Shown piece after piece: positions 31,092 to 40,721 of a stretch of DNA of 64,000 nt. A program made the position numbers and the translations under genes. The DNA is from Vogesella sp. XCS3 (lineage in GTDB: Bacteria > Pseudomonadota > Gammaproteobacteria > Burkholderiales > Chromobacteriaceae), in the NCBI RefSeq assembly GCF_020616155.1, contig NZ_CP085530.1, positions 2,051,001 through 2,115,000 on the forward strand. The letters run 5' to 3'. Position 1 is the stretch's first letter; each line of letters starts with the position of its first letter. The notes under the pieces are model-generated. The model was given only the letters and a program-made list of their open reading frames with translations, did no database searches and was not told the DNA's origin.

Positions 31092-32249
31092 ATGGCCCAA
31101 CTCCTCCGCAAACTGGCGTTTGCAGACATACAGATGCACAAGCCTATCGACTACTCGATTTTCGACCGCTCGGGAAACCTGATCCTGCGCAAAGGCTTTG
31201 TCGTGTCCATGCCTGGCTTTGCCGACAAACTGGTAGAGCGGGGCTATTTCATTGGTATTTCCGAAGCGGGTGACTTGCCATCGGCCAAGGAAATCAAGGC
31301 CCGTGCGACGCGTCGCCCGGCAGAGCAAACCAGCGTATTCGTCGAGATGGCCAGCTTTGTCGAAGCCATCGCGCGGATCCACCGCATCATCCTGAGCCCA
31401 CCCAATAACCTGGCCAATGTGGAAGAGCTGATGCGCAGCCGCGCCCACCAGTTGGTGGGGTTTATCCAGCATGACCCGGACGCGGTGCTGGCCGCTTTAT
31501 ATCTGCAACAACACGGCCAGGACCTGCGCGCCAACAAGCATGTACTGGGTGCCGCAGTGTGTTACATGCTGGCCAGCCAGATCTGCCAGGACGACACCGC
31601 CCTGGATTCACTCCTGTGCGCCGCCCTTACCCGGGACCTGGCGCTGTACCACTTCGATAAAGGCCTGGGTGCGCAAAAGGGCTTGGGCGAGCTGGAACAG
31701 CTGGCGGTATGGGAACACACCAGCACCACGGTCAAGTTACTGCAAAAGCACGGCATACAAGACAAACAGTGGCTGCTGCATGTTTACGAACACCATGAGC
31801 AGCCCAATGGCCGCGGCTATCCGCTAGGCAAAACGCGCGGCGAGGCCCACGAGCTATCCCTGCTGCTGGGGCTGGCCGACGCCTACGCCGGCATGACCAT
31901 TGCCAATAAGTGGCGCCCCGGCATCTACCCTGCCAACACGCTGAAAGAGCTGTACCTGCAAAAGGACAGCAAGTATCTGGAAAACCATATCGGCTTGCTG
32001 ATCAAGAAACTCACACGCTTTCCCGCCGGTACCGTCGTAGCGCTGCAAAGCGGCGAGATCGGCGTGGTGAAGAACACGAACTACACCCGCAAGAGCCCGA
32101 TGGTGTACTCCATCATCGACGAAAAGGGCTTCCCCCGCAGCGAACCGACCCCGCGCGATACCCTGAATACCAAGTACGAAATCAAAGGCTGCATTTCACC
32201 GGAGCGGTGCAAAACCGCGCTGCTGGCTATCAAACGGATCTGGATGTAA
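31092..32249 (+). CDS. Degenerate HD-GYP domain protein
   Basis: 385-aa soluble protein related to c-di-GMP phosphodiesterases of the HD-GYP class. The helix-rich core keeps the C-terminal signature HHEQPNGRGYPLG near residue 238, but the catalytic HD pair and the HDIGK block are missing: the equivalent region reads CAALTRDLALYHF. It is thus probably not an active phosphodiesterase and may bind nucleotide or protein instead. A C-terminal extension (GTVVALQSGEIGVVKNTNYT) matches the beta-rich tail of the intact HD-GYP protein at 33772. First gene of the signalling block; the PAS receptor follows after 3 bp. Confidence 0.78.
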   Translation: MAQLLRKLAFADIQMHKPIDYSIFDRSGNLILRKGFVVSMPGFADKLVERGYFIGISEAGDLPSAKEIKARATRRPAEQTSVFVEMASFVEAIARIHRIILSPPNNLANVEELMRSRAHQLVGFIQHDPDAVLAALYLQQHGQDLRANKHVLGAAVCYMLASQICQDDTALDSLLCAALTRDLALYHFDKGLGAQKGLGELEQLAVWEHTSTTVKLLQKHGIQDKQWLLHVYEHHEQPNGRGYPLGKTRGEAHELSLLLGLADAYAGMTIANKWRPGIYPANTLKELYLQKDSKYLENHIGLLIKKLTRFPAGTVVALQSGEIGVVKNTNYTRKSPMVYSIIDEKGFPRSEPTPRDTLNTKYEIKGCISPERCKTALLAIKRIWM

Positions 32250-32252
32250 GAC

Positions 32253-33779
32253 ATGAGCGACATCGAATACAAGGTTCCCCTCCACACCGCCATCGTGTCC
32301 AAGACCGATCTGAGCGGCATGATTACCTATGCCAATGACGCCTTTATCGCCATCAGTGGTTTCAGCCGCGAAGAGCTGATAGGCAAACCGCACAATATCG
32401 TGCGTCATCCGGACATGCCCGCCGCCGCCTTTGCCGACCTGTGGGCAACAGTAGAGCAAAACAAACCCTGGCGCGGCATTGTCAAAAACCGTACCAAAGA
32501 CGGCGGCTTCTACTGGGTGCAGGCAACCATCGTGCCAATCCGCAAAGCCGGCAAAGTGGTGGGCTATATGTCGGTACGCTACGCCGCCAGCGACGAGCAA
32601 ATCGAACAGGCCGCCCGTTTATACGCCCAGCCCGGAGCCAAACTGCCCAAGCAAGGGGGCCTGAAGCGCTTGCTGTCGATCAAGTCGGGCTATATCGCCG
32701 GCTCGCTGTTCGTGATTGCGCTGCTGATTACCGGTGGCATCCTCGGCATCGGTACCATCCAGCACAGCACCGAGCAGATCAACAAGGCCGACGGGCAATA
32801 CCTGCGCAAGCTGGACGTGATCAGCCAGCTGGAAATCGACGCGACCCGCGCCCAGAGCGCCCCGATTGCCCTGCGCCAAGCCGGCATTGCACGGCTAGGC
32901 AGCCGCTATGCCGCCAACCCGCACACACCCGCAGATATCCGCGACCGCCTGAAAGGGCTGGATGCCCTGAACAATGCCGCCCGCCTGGCGCATAGCAGCG
33001 CGCTGGATGCCAGCCTGGAAAACCAGCTACAAGTACTGGTACAGCTGGCAGAGCAGAACCGGCTGCAGATACTGCGCCAGTCGGCGCAGGAGGTTGGCCG
33101 CATTAACCAGCGCAACGAGCAGATTGTGGATATCTCCTTGCTGGGCATCATCACGGGCATCATTACCGTGGTGGCCTTTGGCCTGGTCTTCATGCGCCAG
33201 ATCGTACGTCCGCTGGATTCGGCTATCGAGAACTTCGAGAAAATTGCCGAAGGCGACCTGACCGGCGACGTGCCACTGGATGGTGCCGGCGAAACCGGCC
33301 ACCTGCTGCGCTCCAGCGTAATCATGCAGATGCACCTGAAGGTGGTGATGGACGAGCTGAACCTGCTGGCAGGCCAGATCGACACCGCCTGCCTGAGCCT
33401 GAACACGGCGCTATTCGAGATCAGTGACCATTCCGAGGTACAGCACGACAAGCTGGAAGAAGCCAAGTCGTTCATGTCGCTGGACTTCATCTACGAGCTG
33501 TCCAACCAGCTGACCATGCTGGACGAGCTGCTGGCCGACAAGGAAGTTGCCCCGCAGGTAGCCGACTGCATTGCCAGCATCACCAACCTGAACCGGCTGC
33601 AAACCTTTGCCCTGGAAGACTTCCTGGACAAGATCGACCTGATCCTGAAGCTGATCGTGTCTAACCGCCAAGATACGCAGGAAGCGTATGCCATGTCGGC
33701 CAAACTGCACGAGGTGGCACAAACACTGAACACGCTGGTGAATTACTTCGTGCCGGACGGCAAGAAATACAATGCCTAA
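32253..33779 (+). CDS. PAS-HAMP membrane sensor without an output domain
   Basis: 508-aa protein with an Aer-type PAS domain (residues about 10-115; [20 protein letters not shown] and NIVRHPDMPAAAFADLW), first transmembrane helix at about 150-170, periplasmic loop, second helix at about 292-312 and a HAMP domain (RPLDSAIENFEKIAEGDLTG). After that the chemoreceptor hairpin is absent: instead about 130 residues of acidic helices with no EAARAGE core. Compare the complete receptor at 35031, which has nearly the same PAS. It may act by pairing with the overlapping HD-GYP gene (stop and start overlap by 8 bp). Confidence 0.82.
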   Translation: MSDIEYKVPLHTAIVSKTDLSGMITYANDAFIAISGFSREELIGKPHNIVRHPDMPAAAFADLWATVEQNKPWRGIVKNRTKDGGFYWVQATIVPIRKAGKVVGYMSVRYAASDEQIEQAARLYAQPGAKLPKQGGLKRLLSIKSGYIAGSLFVIALLITGGILGIGTIQHSTEQINKADGQYLRKLDVISQLEIDATRAQSAPIALRQAGIARLGSRYAANPHTPADIRDRLKGLDALNNAARLAHSSALDASLENQLQVLVQLAEQNRLQILRQSAQEVGRINQRNEQIVDISLLGIITGIITVVAFGLVFMRQIVRPLDSAIENFEKIAEGDLTGDVPLDGAGETGHLLRSSVIMQMHLKVVMDELNLLAGQIDTACLSLNTALFEISDHSEVQHDKLEEAKSFMSLDFIYELSNQLTMLDELLADKEVAPQVADCIASITNLNRLQTFALEDFLDKIDLILKLIVSNRQDTQEAYAMSAKLHEVAQTLNTLVNYFVPDGKKYNA

Positions 33780-34989
33780 GCTACGCAAAATCCATATCGA
33801 CCAGGCCATGGTAGGCATGTTTGTTGCCAGCCTGGATTGTGACTGGACTGCGCACCCGTTCTGGCTATCGCGCTTTTGCCTGCGTAATGCGGCGCAAATC
33901 GACATGCTGCGCCAGGAAGGCATACAGAGTTTTTATATCGATACCGAAAAAGGCCGGGATATTCCCCACGCCACCAGTGCGCCAGCCCCCGCCAGCAACA
34001 CGGCTACGAAGAAAAGCCAGGTCCGCGCCACCCCACTAAGCCACGAGCTGGGGCTGGCGCGCGATATCGTGCTACGCACCGAAGCCATTACACAAAACCT
34101 GATGAAAGATGCCCGGCTGGGCCTGCGGCTGGATGTGGCGGCGCTGCATGGCATCAGCAGCGAGCTGTCCGGCTCATTGGACCGCAACGCACTGGCACTG
34201 CGCATGGTGGCGCAGATGTACAGCAAGGATGCCTATACCTTTCAGCACTCGGTCAGCGTGGCGCTGTTGTTGATGATCCTGCAGCACTATCAGGGCGCAC
34301 CGCACGAGATCGTGGTCGAAGCAGGTATGGGTGGGCTACTGCACGATATCGGCAAGACCCGCATTCCCTTGCAACTCCTCAACAAGCCTGGCCGCCACAC
34401 AGCAGAAGAGCGTCAGCTGATGCGCGAACACGTGCGCTTTAGCCAGCAGATTCTGGATGAAAACGGTATCCACTCGCCCATCATCCGCGCCATCGCCCTG
34501 CAACACCACGAGCGCTTCGACGGAACCGGCTACCCGCTGGGGCTAGCGGGGGGGGCCATCTCGGTATACGGCCAACAAGCCGCCATTATCGATGTATACG
34601 ACGCGATTACCTCTGACCGCTGCTACCACAAAGGCCTGCCCGCCCCGGTAGCCATCAAGAAAATCTTTGAGCTGGGCAAAAACCACTTTGACCCGAAAGT
34701 CGTACGCGAGGTTGTGCACTGCTTCGGCATTTACCCGCCAGGTACCCTGGTACGCCTGGCAAGCGGCAAGCTGGCCGTGGTGAAACGCCACGCAGACGGC
34801 GACCTGACCCGCCCCGAAGTGGTGGTGTTCTTTGACACCCTGCGCAACCAGCGCCTCAAACCTGAAAGCATCAACCTGGCCATACGCTATGGCCCCCATG
34901 CCGACGATCATGTGGTGCACCACGAGGCCGCCGAGCACTGGCAAGCCCTGCTACCGGATATTCACCAGCTCTTGCTGGATAGCCCCTGA
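33772..34989 (+). CDS. HD-GYP cyclic-di-GMP phosphodiesterase
   Basis: 405 aa. An N-terminal DUF3391-type domain (residues 1-85) is followed by a complete HD-GYP domain: [42 protein letters not shown] and [13 protein letters not shown]. These residues bind the metal centre and hydrolyse c-di-GMP. The C-terminal tail ([15 protein letters not shown]) resembles the one on the degenerate paralogue at 31092. It overlaps the PAS-HAMP sensor by 8 bp, which suggests translational coupling and a shared complex. Confidence 0.9.
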   Translation: MPKLRKIHIDQAMVGMFVASLDCDWTAHPFWLSRFCLRNAAQIDMLRQEGIQSFYIDTEKGRDIPHATSAPAPASNTATKKSQVRATPLSHELGLARDIVLRTEAITQNLMKDARLGLRLDVAALHGISSELSGSLDRNALALRMVAQMYSKDAYTFQHSVSVALLLMILQHYQGAPHEIVVEAGMGGLLHDIGKTRIPLQLLNKPGRHTAEERQLMREHVRFSQQILDENGIHSPIIRAIALQHHERFDGTGYPLGLAGGAISVYGQQAAIIDVYDAITSDRCYHKGLPAPVAIKKIFELGKNHFDPKVVREVVHCFGIYPPGTLVRLASGKLAVVKRHADGDLTRPEVVVFFDTLRNQRLKPESINLAIRYGPHADDHVVHHEAAEHWQALLPDIHQLLLDSP

Positions 34990-35030
34990 CACATAGCCAT
35001 CCCTTATTTCCCCTTACCGACCCGATCACC

Positions 35031-36611
35031 ATGCGTACAAACTTGCCTGTCAGCCAGACCGAAATACCGTTTACCGAAGGCATCATCGTGACCCAGACCA
35101 CCCTGGACGGCACGATTACCTATGCAAACGACCGCTTTGTGCAGCTCTCCGGTTTTAGCCGGGAAGAGCTGCTGGGCCAGCCCCACAATATCGTGCGCCA
35201 CCCGGAAATGCCGCCCGTGCTGTTTGCCGACTTGTGGCATACCGTCAAACAAGGGCAATGCTGGCGGGGCTTGGTGAAGAACCGTACAAAATGCGGTGAT
35301 TACTACTGGGTAGACGCTTTTGTCGTGCCGGTACTGGAAGGCGACAATATCACCGGCTATATGTCGGTACGCACCCCGGCCAGCCGGGCTGACATCCAGC
35401 AAGCCGAGCAAACCTATCCAGCCCTGCTCGCAGGTAAACGCTGGCAAAAACCACCCAAAACCGGGCGCCTCATGGTGTGGTTCCGCCCGCTCTACGTCAC
35501 CTTGATGACACTGATGGTGGTGCTGGCCGGTGCCACGCATCCCGACCAAAGCGGTCTGCTGATCAGTGCACTAGGCATGGTAGCTACTGGCCTGTGGCTG
35601 GTGCTGGAGCGCCAGCGTAAGCAGCAGCAGCAAACCCTGCTGCAAGCCTGTCGCAATATTGCCCAGGGCAAACTCACCAACCCGCTGTGCATCAACCGTG
35701 CCGGAGATCAGGGCAAAATAGAGAACGCCCTGGCTTACATGCAGGTCAACCTGAAAGTCATGCTGGATAACCTGCAATGGACCGCTCACCAGCAGACCCG
35801 CAACACTCAGCAAGTCCAGGTCGCCGTAGGCGAACTGCTGGGGCATATTGATGAAAGTACTACCGCGGTTACCCAAATGGGCGCTGCGGTAGAAGAGCTT
35901 TCGGCCTCGATAGAGCAAGTCGCCTCCAATGCCGAACATACCGCGCGGCTAAGCCAGAATACTCGCCACGACCTGCAGCAAAGCGTAGAACAGATGGCCA
36001 GCTCGCAAAACCGCAACCAGGCGGCCGCCCAGGCGGTAGAAGAAGCACAGAACACCATTCGCGCGCTTTCCAGTGCCATCGGGAGTATTTCCCAGGTAAC
36101 ACAAACCATCCACGATATTGCCGACCAGACCAACCTGCTAGCCCTGAACGCTGCCATCGAAGCTGCCCGCGCGGGCGAAAGCGGCCGCGGCTTTGCCGTG
36201 GTAGCGGACGAAGTGCGCAAGCTGGCCGAACGTACCAGCCTGAGCACCGACGAAATCAAACACCTGGTCAGCAATGTACAGTTGGCCGCCAAAGGCACTG
36301 TCGATGCGATTGCTGCCATCACGCAGGAAACACGGGCCGGCGTGGAAACCGTACAGCAAACACTGACGCGGCTGGACGCCCTGCAGCAGGGCTCCGGCGA
36401 GGTGAACATGATGATGCAGGAGATTGCGGTAACCAATGCCCAGCAGTCTGCCACCGCCGGCCACCTGGCCGAACGCATGACACTGATCTCGGCCAGGTTC
36501 GATGCCTCGACCGAACAGATTGCCACGGCCAGACAAGCGATTGCCGGCCTGGCCAGCGAGGCCGCCCAGGTAGCCGCACTGGCCAGTGCCTTTGAGGTAG
36601 AAAAACGCTAA
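35031..36611 (+). CDS. Aer-like PAS methyl-accepting chemotaxis protein
   Basis: 526-aa energy or redox receptor. PAS domain at residues about 15-120 ([40 protein letters not shown]), two close hydrophobic helices at about 148-190 ([15 protein letters not shown] and [14 protein letters not shown]), then the MCP cytoplasmic domain with the CheA/CheW-contact hairpin ([20 protein letters not shown], then [11 protein letters not shown]). It feeds the flagellar chemotaxis system. Only a 41-bp gap follows the HD-GYP gene. Confidence 0.92.
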   Translation: MRTNLPVSQTEIPFTEGIIVTQTTLDGTITYANDRFVQLSGFSREELLGQPHNIVRHPEMPPVLFADLWHTVKQGQCWRGLVKNRTKCGDYYWVDAFVVPVLEGDNITGYMSVRTPASRADIQQAEQTYPALLAGKRWQKPPKTGRLMVWFRPLYVTLMTLMVVLAGATHPDQSGLLISALGMVATGLWLVLERQRKQQQQTLLQACRNIAQGKLTNPLCINRAGDQGKIENALAYMQVNLKVMLDNLQWTAHQQTRNTQQVQVAVGELLGHIDESTTAVTQMGAAVEELSASIEQVASNAEHTARLSQNTRHDLQQSVEQMASSQNRNQAAAQAVEEAQNTIRALSSAIGSISQVTQTIHDIADQTNLLALNAAIEAARAGESGRGFAVVADEVRKLAERTSLSTDEIKHLVSNVQLAAKGTVDAIAAITQETRAGVETVQQTLTRLDALQQGSGEVNMMMQEIAVTNAQQSATAGHLAERMTLISARFDASTEQIATARQAIAGLASEAAQVAALASAFEVEKR

Positions 36612-36704
36612 TGCGTGCTTGTCCGGCCATCATGCTGTTACAGGCGCAGGCTTGCCCGGAAAAGCGCAGGCGGCGATACTCAGTTTTTTAGCCGACTGCG
36701 CCCC

Positions 36705-37415
36705 ATGAAACACACCGTGCTTTTTGTTGAGGACGACGCCGAACTGGCCGCGCTGATGCGCGACTTTCTGGCGCGCCACGATCTGGACGTGATCATCGAG
36801 CCACGCGGAGATACCGCACTGGATGCCGTCACCCGTGTACAGCCTGCGCTGATCCTGCTGGATATCATGCTGCCGGGCAAAGATGGCCTGACGCTGTGCC
36901 GTGAGCTGCGGCCAACCTTTCACGGCCCCATCGTGATGCTCACCTCGCTGGATAGCGACATGAACCACATCCTGGGGCTGGAGCTGGGTGCGAACGACTA
37001 TATTCTCAAAACCACCCCACCAGCAGTCGTAGCGGCGCGCCTGCGCGCCCAGCTGCGCCAGCACACGCCAGCGACAGCCAGCCCGCCCACCCCGTCCAGT
37101 CAGCCACAACGACTGGCATTTGGCACACTGATCATCGATGGCCCCTGCCGAGAAGTGTTGCTCGCTGGCGAACGTGTCGCGCTCTCGACATCCGACTTCG
37201 ATCTGCTATGGCAGCTCGCCAGCCACGCCGGAGAAATCCAGGATCGCGACACCCTGTTACGCGTGATGCGCGGCCTGAGCTACGACGGCCTGGATCGCAG
37301 TATCGATATTGCCGTGTCACGGCTGCGTAAAAAGCTGGGGGATGATCCGCTTGCCCCGCAACGTATCAAGACAGTACGCAATAAAGGCTATCTATTCTCG
37401 CCGGCAGGCTGGTAA
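36705..37415 (+). CDS. OmpR/RstA-family response regulator
   Basis: 237-aa transcription regulator. The receiver domain (residues 1-120) has the acidic pocket VEDDAEL, the phosphorylated Asp in LILLDIMLPGKDG, the Thr in MLTSLDSD and the Lys in YILKTTPP. The winged-helix domain (130-235) ends RKKLGDDPLAPQRIKTVRNKGYL in style of RstA. Start ATG 36705; the earlier GTG at 36615 gives a Cys/Arg-rich extension with no homology. The kinase gene follows after 3 bp. Confidence 0.92.
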   Translation: MKHTVLFVEDDAELAALMRDFLARHDLDVIIEPRGDTALDAVTRVQPALILLDIMLPGKDGLTLCRELRPTFHGPIVMLTSLDSDMNHILGLELGANDYILKTTPPAVVAARLRAQLRQHTPATASPPTPSSQPQRLAFGTLIIDGPCREVLLAGERVALSTSDFDLLWQLASHAGEIQDRDTLLRVMRGLSYDGLDRSIDIAVSRLRKKLGDDPLAPQRIKTVRNKGYLFSPAGW

Positions 37416-37418
37416 GCC

Positions 37419-38717
37419 ATGCGTAAACTGTTTATCCAGTTTTATCTGCTACTGATCTTCAGTTTTCTGGTGGCGGTATCGCTCGCGGGCCTGGTGTACA
37501 AGGAAGTAGCCGAAAAGGCTGGTGACCGCGCGCTGGCCGATCTGCTGAAAACCACGCTCACGCTGATCGAGCACACGCTGGATGGTGTTCCGCAACAGCA
37601 ATGGCCAGCCGAACTGGCCAAGCTGGACCACGAGCTGGATTTCAATGTAGCGCTACAGCCACTACATAGCCTGCCGCTTGACCCTGTCTCCATGCAGGCC
37701 CTGTTGCGTGGCGATATCGTGATGCTGGAAGACGATCTGGTCTACCTGCAGCGCGTCAAGCAGTCACCCTACGCACTCGTTGCCGGGCCAATGAGCTATC
37801 TGGTATTCATGCACGAGCTAAAGTGGCTGGACTACGCCCTGCTCACCATGATCGGCCTGTCGCTAGCCATACCCGTGCTGCTATGGATGCGGCCACACTG
37901 GAACGAGCTGGTACAACTGGAAAATGCCGCCAAACAGCTCAGCCAGGGGCAGTTTCAGGCACGCGTCAGCCTGGCGCCCACCTCGGGCCTGCAACCGCTG
38001 GCACGCGGCTTTAACCATATGGCAGAAAGCGTAGAACTCCTGCTGGAAAGCAAGCAAACCCTGATCAATGCCGTGGCACACGAGCTGCGCACCCCCTTGG
38101 CGCGATTACGCTACCGCCTGGCCTTGCTGGACGTGGACGCGGCCAACCCGGTACACGAGGGCATAGAGCGCGATCTCAACAATATCGGCTCGCTGATTGA
38201 CGAACTGCTGCTACACGCCCGGCTGGGCCGCCCGGACTTGCCGATGCAGCCAGCAACCCTGCCCGCGCACACCTGGCTACGCCAGCGTCTGGACGACCTG
38301 ACCAGCCACCACCCGCAGCTAAGGGTAAGCCTGCGGGTCTACCACGATAGCCTGCATGCAGACCCCACCCTGCTGGCACGGGCACTGGATAATCTGCTGA
38401 ACAATGCGGCCAACTACGGCCAGGGCGAAATCGAGCTTAGCTTCACCGTACTCAATGGCGAACAGCAGTTGAGCGTGTCAGATAACGGGCACGGCATTGC
38501 CGAAGCCGACCGTTCCAATGTGCTAGAGCCCTTTGTGCGGCTAGACCCAAGCCGTGGTGCCGGCCAGGGGGGTTATGGCCTGGGCTTGGCCATCGTGCGG
38601 CAGATCATGCTGGCGCATCATGGCCACATCCGGATAGACGACAGCACACTGGGTGGTGCACGCTTTACCTTGGGCTGGCCGGAGCAACAAAGCGATACAA
38701 CGATGAACAATTCATAA
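37419..38717 (+). CDS. RstB-like sensor histidine kinase
   Basis: 432-aa membrane kinase. Transmembrane helices at residues about 7-28 and 140-155 flank a small periplasmic domain. HAMP follows, then the H-box LINAVAHELRTPLARLRYRL, N-box LDNLLNNAANYG, and G-boxes VSDNGHGIAEADR and GQGGYGLGLAIVRQI. The pairing with the RstA-like regulator is direct. The small Lys/Ala-rich exported protein at 38802 lies immediately downstream and may be a target, as asr is for E. coli RstA. Confidence 0.92.
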   Translation: MRKLFIQFYLLLIFSFLVAVSLAGLVYKEVAEKAGDRALADLLKTTLTLIEHTLDGVPQQQWPAELAKLDHELDFNVALQPLHSLPLDPVSMQALLRGDIVMLEDDLVYLQRVKQSPYALVAGPMSYLVFMHELKWLDYALLTMIGLSLAIPVLLWMRPHWNELVQLENAAKQLSQGQFQARVSLAPTSGLQPLARGFNHMAESVELLLESKQTLINAVAHELRTPLARLRYRLALLDVDAANPVHEGIERDLNNIGSLIDELLLHARLGRPDLPMQPATLPAHTWLRQRLDDLTSHHPQLRVSLRVYHDSLHADPTLLARALDNLLNNAANYGQGEIELSFTVLNGEQQLSVSDNGHGIAEADRSNVLEPFVRLDPSRGAGQGGYGLGLAIVRQIMLAHHGHIRIDDSTLGGARFTLGWPEQQSDTTMNNS

Positions 38718-38801
38718 CAGACAAGTAGCAGGCAACTACCTAACATGGCATCAGACGTTGAACACAACGTGTATACCCTACTCTTTGCAAAGGATTTCAC
38801 C

Positions 38802-38990
38802 ATGAAAAAACTGACTCTGGTTGCTGCTGGTCTGGCTTTCGCTGTTGCTGCTTCCGCTGGTTTCGCTGCTGATGCCAAGAAACCTGCTGCTTCGGCTCCT
38901 GCTGCTGAAAAGAAAGTAGAAAAGAAAGCTGAAAAGAAAGTAGAGAAAAAAGTTGTTAAGGCTAAAAAAGCCGCTTCCGCTGCCAAGTAA
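38802..38990 (+). CDS. Small exported Lys/Ala-rich protein (Asr-like composition)
   Basis: 62 codons: a signal peptide (MKKLTLVAAGLAFAVAASAG) followed by about 40 residues made almost only of Lys, Ala, Glu, Val and Ser, with KKVEKKAEKKVEKKV as a short repeat. AAAGGA precedes the ATG at 38802; the in-frame ATG at 38745 would hide the signal peptide. Its composition is like acid-shock protein Asr, which is small, exported and Lys/Ala-rich. Sequence similarity beyond composition is not evident, so the link is inference. A strong terminator follows at once. Confidence 0.75.
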   Translation: MKKLTLVAAGLAFAVAASAGFAADAKKPAASAPAAEKKVEKKAEKKVEKKVVKAKKAASAAK

Positions 38991-39004
38991 TTCGGCTGCA
39001 GGAT

Positions 39005-39034
39005 AAAAAAGGGCACCTTGCGGTGCCCTTTTTT
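39005..39034. terminator. Bidirectional intrinsic terminator
   Basis: AAAAAAGGGCACC (39005-39017), tetraloop TTGC, GGTGCCCTTTTTT (39022-39034): a perfect stem with A and T runs, serving the small-protein gene and the converging rph transcript. Confidence 0.93.
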
Positions 39035-39074
39035 CGTATAAGCCTGCCGGGAAACACGGCAGGACATGACCTGG

Positions 39075-39791
39075 CTAGCTGGCCAGTGCCTGCTTTTGCA
39101 GCGACACCAGCTCGGTAATACCCTTTTCTGCCAAAGCCATTAGCGCATTCATTTCATCGCGGCTAAAAGGGGCACCTTCCGCAGTACCTTGTACCTCGAT
39201 AAAACGGCCATCACCGGTCATCACGACATTCATGTCGGTTTCGCAGCCCGAGTCTTCTACATAGTCCAGATCCAACACCGGCTGGCCAGCCACCACCCCT
39301 ACCGAAATGGCAGCAACGTGGTCACGCAAGGGGCTTTCTGCCAGCTTGCCTGCCGCGATCAAGCCGGCAATCGCATCGGCCAAAGCAACAAACGCACCGG
39401 TAATGCTGGCCGTGCGCGTGCCACCATCGGCCTGGATAACATCACAGTCGATCAAAATCTGGCGCTCGCCCAGCTTTTGCAGGTCCACCACCGCGCGCAA
39501 GCTGCGGCCGATCAGGCGCTGGATTTCTTGGGTACGGCCAGACTGCTTGCCACTAGCTGCTTCGCGGCGCATACGGCTTCCGGTAGAACGGGGAAGCATG
39601 CCGTACTCTGCAGTGACCCAGCCTTGCCCCTTGCCTTTCAGAAATGACGGCACCGACTCTTCCACGCTGGCAGTACAGATCACTTTGGTATCACCGCACT
39701 CTATCAATACCGAGCCTTCGGCATGTTTGGTGTAATGGCGGGTAAGGCGGACGGTGCGCAGGGCATCTGCGGCGCGTTGGGATGGGCGCAT
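39075..39791 (-). CDS. rph: Ribonuclease PH
   Basis: Phosphorolytic 3'-5' exoribonuclease that trims tRNA 3' ends; 238 aa, the standard length. It begins [20 protein letters not shown] and contains [33 protein letters not shown] with the phosphate-binding Arg, and the active-site region [22 protein letters not shown]. Usually found near yicC and gmk in proteobacteria, which agrees with yicC at 41741. Confidence 0.97.
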   Translation of the reverse strand: MRPSQRAADALRTVRLTRHYTKHAEGSVLIECGDTKVICTASVEESVPSFLKGKGQGWVTAEYGMLPRSTGSRMRREAASGKQSGRTQEIQRLIGRSLRAVVDLQKLGERQILIDCDVIQADGGTRTASITGAFVALADAIAGLIAAGKLAESPLRDHVAAISVGVVAGQPVLDLDYVEDSGCETDMNVVMTGDGRFIEVQGTAEGAPFSRDEMNALMALAEKGITELVSLQKQALAS

Positions 39792-39855
39792 GCGGTTTCT
39801 CTCGGTACGTCTGAAACCGGCATTCTAGCGCAAAGCCTTACCAGGCTGACGGGTA

Positions 39856-40719
39856 TCAGCCACGTTTCAGGCCCTGGGTAAGCTCGCTATCCATCAGGGT
39901 AGACTGCCAAGTTTGCTCGCTTTGCGTATCGGCGAGCGTTTCACTGTCGATGAAACCCTCCCGCCCCGGGACGAATTGCTCGTCAGACAGCAGCTGCAAG
40001 GCAATGGCGCTCAGGTTATCGCTATGCGCACCTGCACGCTTTTCGGCCACGCTGAGCAGGGCGGGCACCACCATGGAGGGCAAACGGCCAACAAAAGCCC
40101 TGGCGATTTCATCGTCGCGCAATGGCCCCCACACACCATCAGAACACAGCAACAGCGTATCGCCATAGCCCAAGGGCAAAGTCTCGGCCAATTCGATATC
40201 CGGCTCACCGATAGCGCCTAGGCAGTTGTAAATACGGTTACGCGCCGGGTGGTCGTGGGCGTCGGCCTCGTTCAGAAAACCAGTATCGATCAGACGCTGT
40301 ACATGGCTGTGATCGTTGCTACGCCAAACCACCTGGCCGTCCCGCAGCAGATAGCAGCGTGAATCCCCCGCGTGCGCCACCCACGCCTCGTCGTCCTGAA
40401 TCACCACCACCACCACCGTGGTACTGGGCACTTCACTCATCCGGTGACGAATGGCGTGGTCCAGAATAGCCTGATGAGACTCTTGCCCGGCATTGAGCAA
40501 AAAACGTCGTGGATGCTGTAGCCGGGGTTTGGCGGCTTTCTTGAACAATTCGCAGAACACATCGACTGCAATCTGCGCAGCCACCTCGCCATGCGCATGG
40601 CCGCCCATACCATCAGCCAACACCAATAGCTGCGCCTGCTCGGTACAGACTACACCGATGCGATCTTCGTTATAGGGGCGACCACCCACTCTGGTATCTA
40701 CCGCAATGGCAAATTTCAT
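39856..40719 (-). CDS. PP2C-type Ser/Thr protein phosphatase
   Basis: 287-aa soluble phosphatase. Metal-binding motifs in order: RPYNEDRIGV near residue 17, LLVLADGMGGHAHGE near 33, VAHAGDSRCYLLRDG near 115, LLCSDGVWGPL near 192 and SDNLSAIALQLL near 234. These match the PP2C motifs I-XI. The kinase gene is immediately upstream with 2 bp between, so the two form a reversible phosphorylation pair. Target proteins are unknown. Confidence 0.93.
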   Translation of the reverse strand: MKFAIAVDTRVGGRPYNEDRIGVVCTEQAQLLVLADGMGGHAHGEVAAQIAVDVFCELFKKAAKPRLQHPRRFLLNAGQESHQAILDHAIRHRMSEVPSTTVVVVVIQDDEAWVAHAGDSRCYLLRDGQVVWRSNDHSHVQRLIDTGFLNEADAHDHPARNRIYNCLGAIGEPDIELAETLPLGYGDTLLLCSDGVWGPLRDDEIARAFVGRLPSMVVPALLSVAEKRAGAHSDNLSAIALQLLSDEQFVPGREGFIDSETLADTQSEQTWQSTLMDSELTQGLKRG

Positions 40720-40721
40720 GG

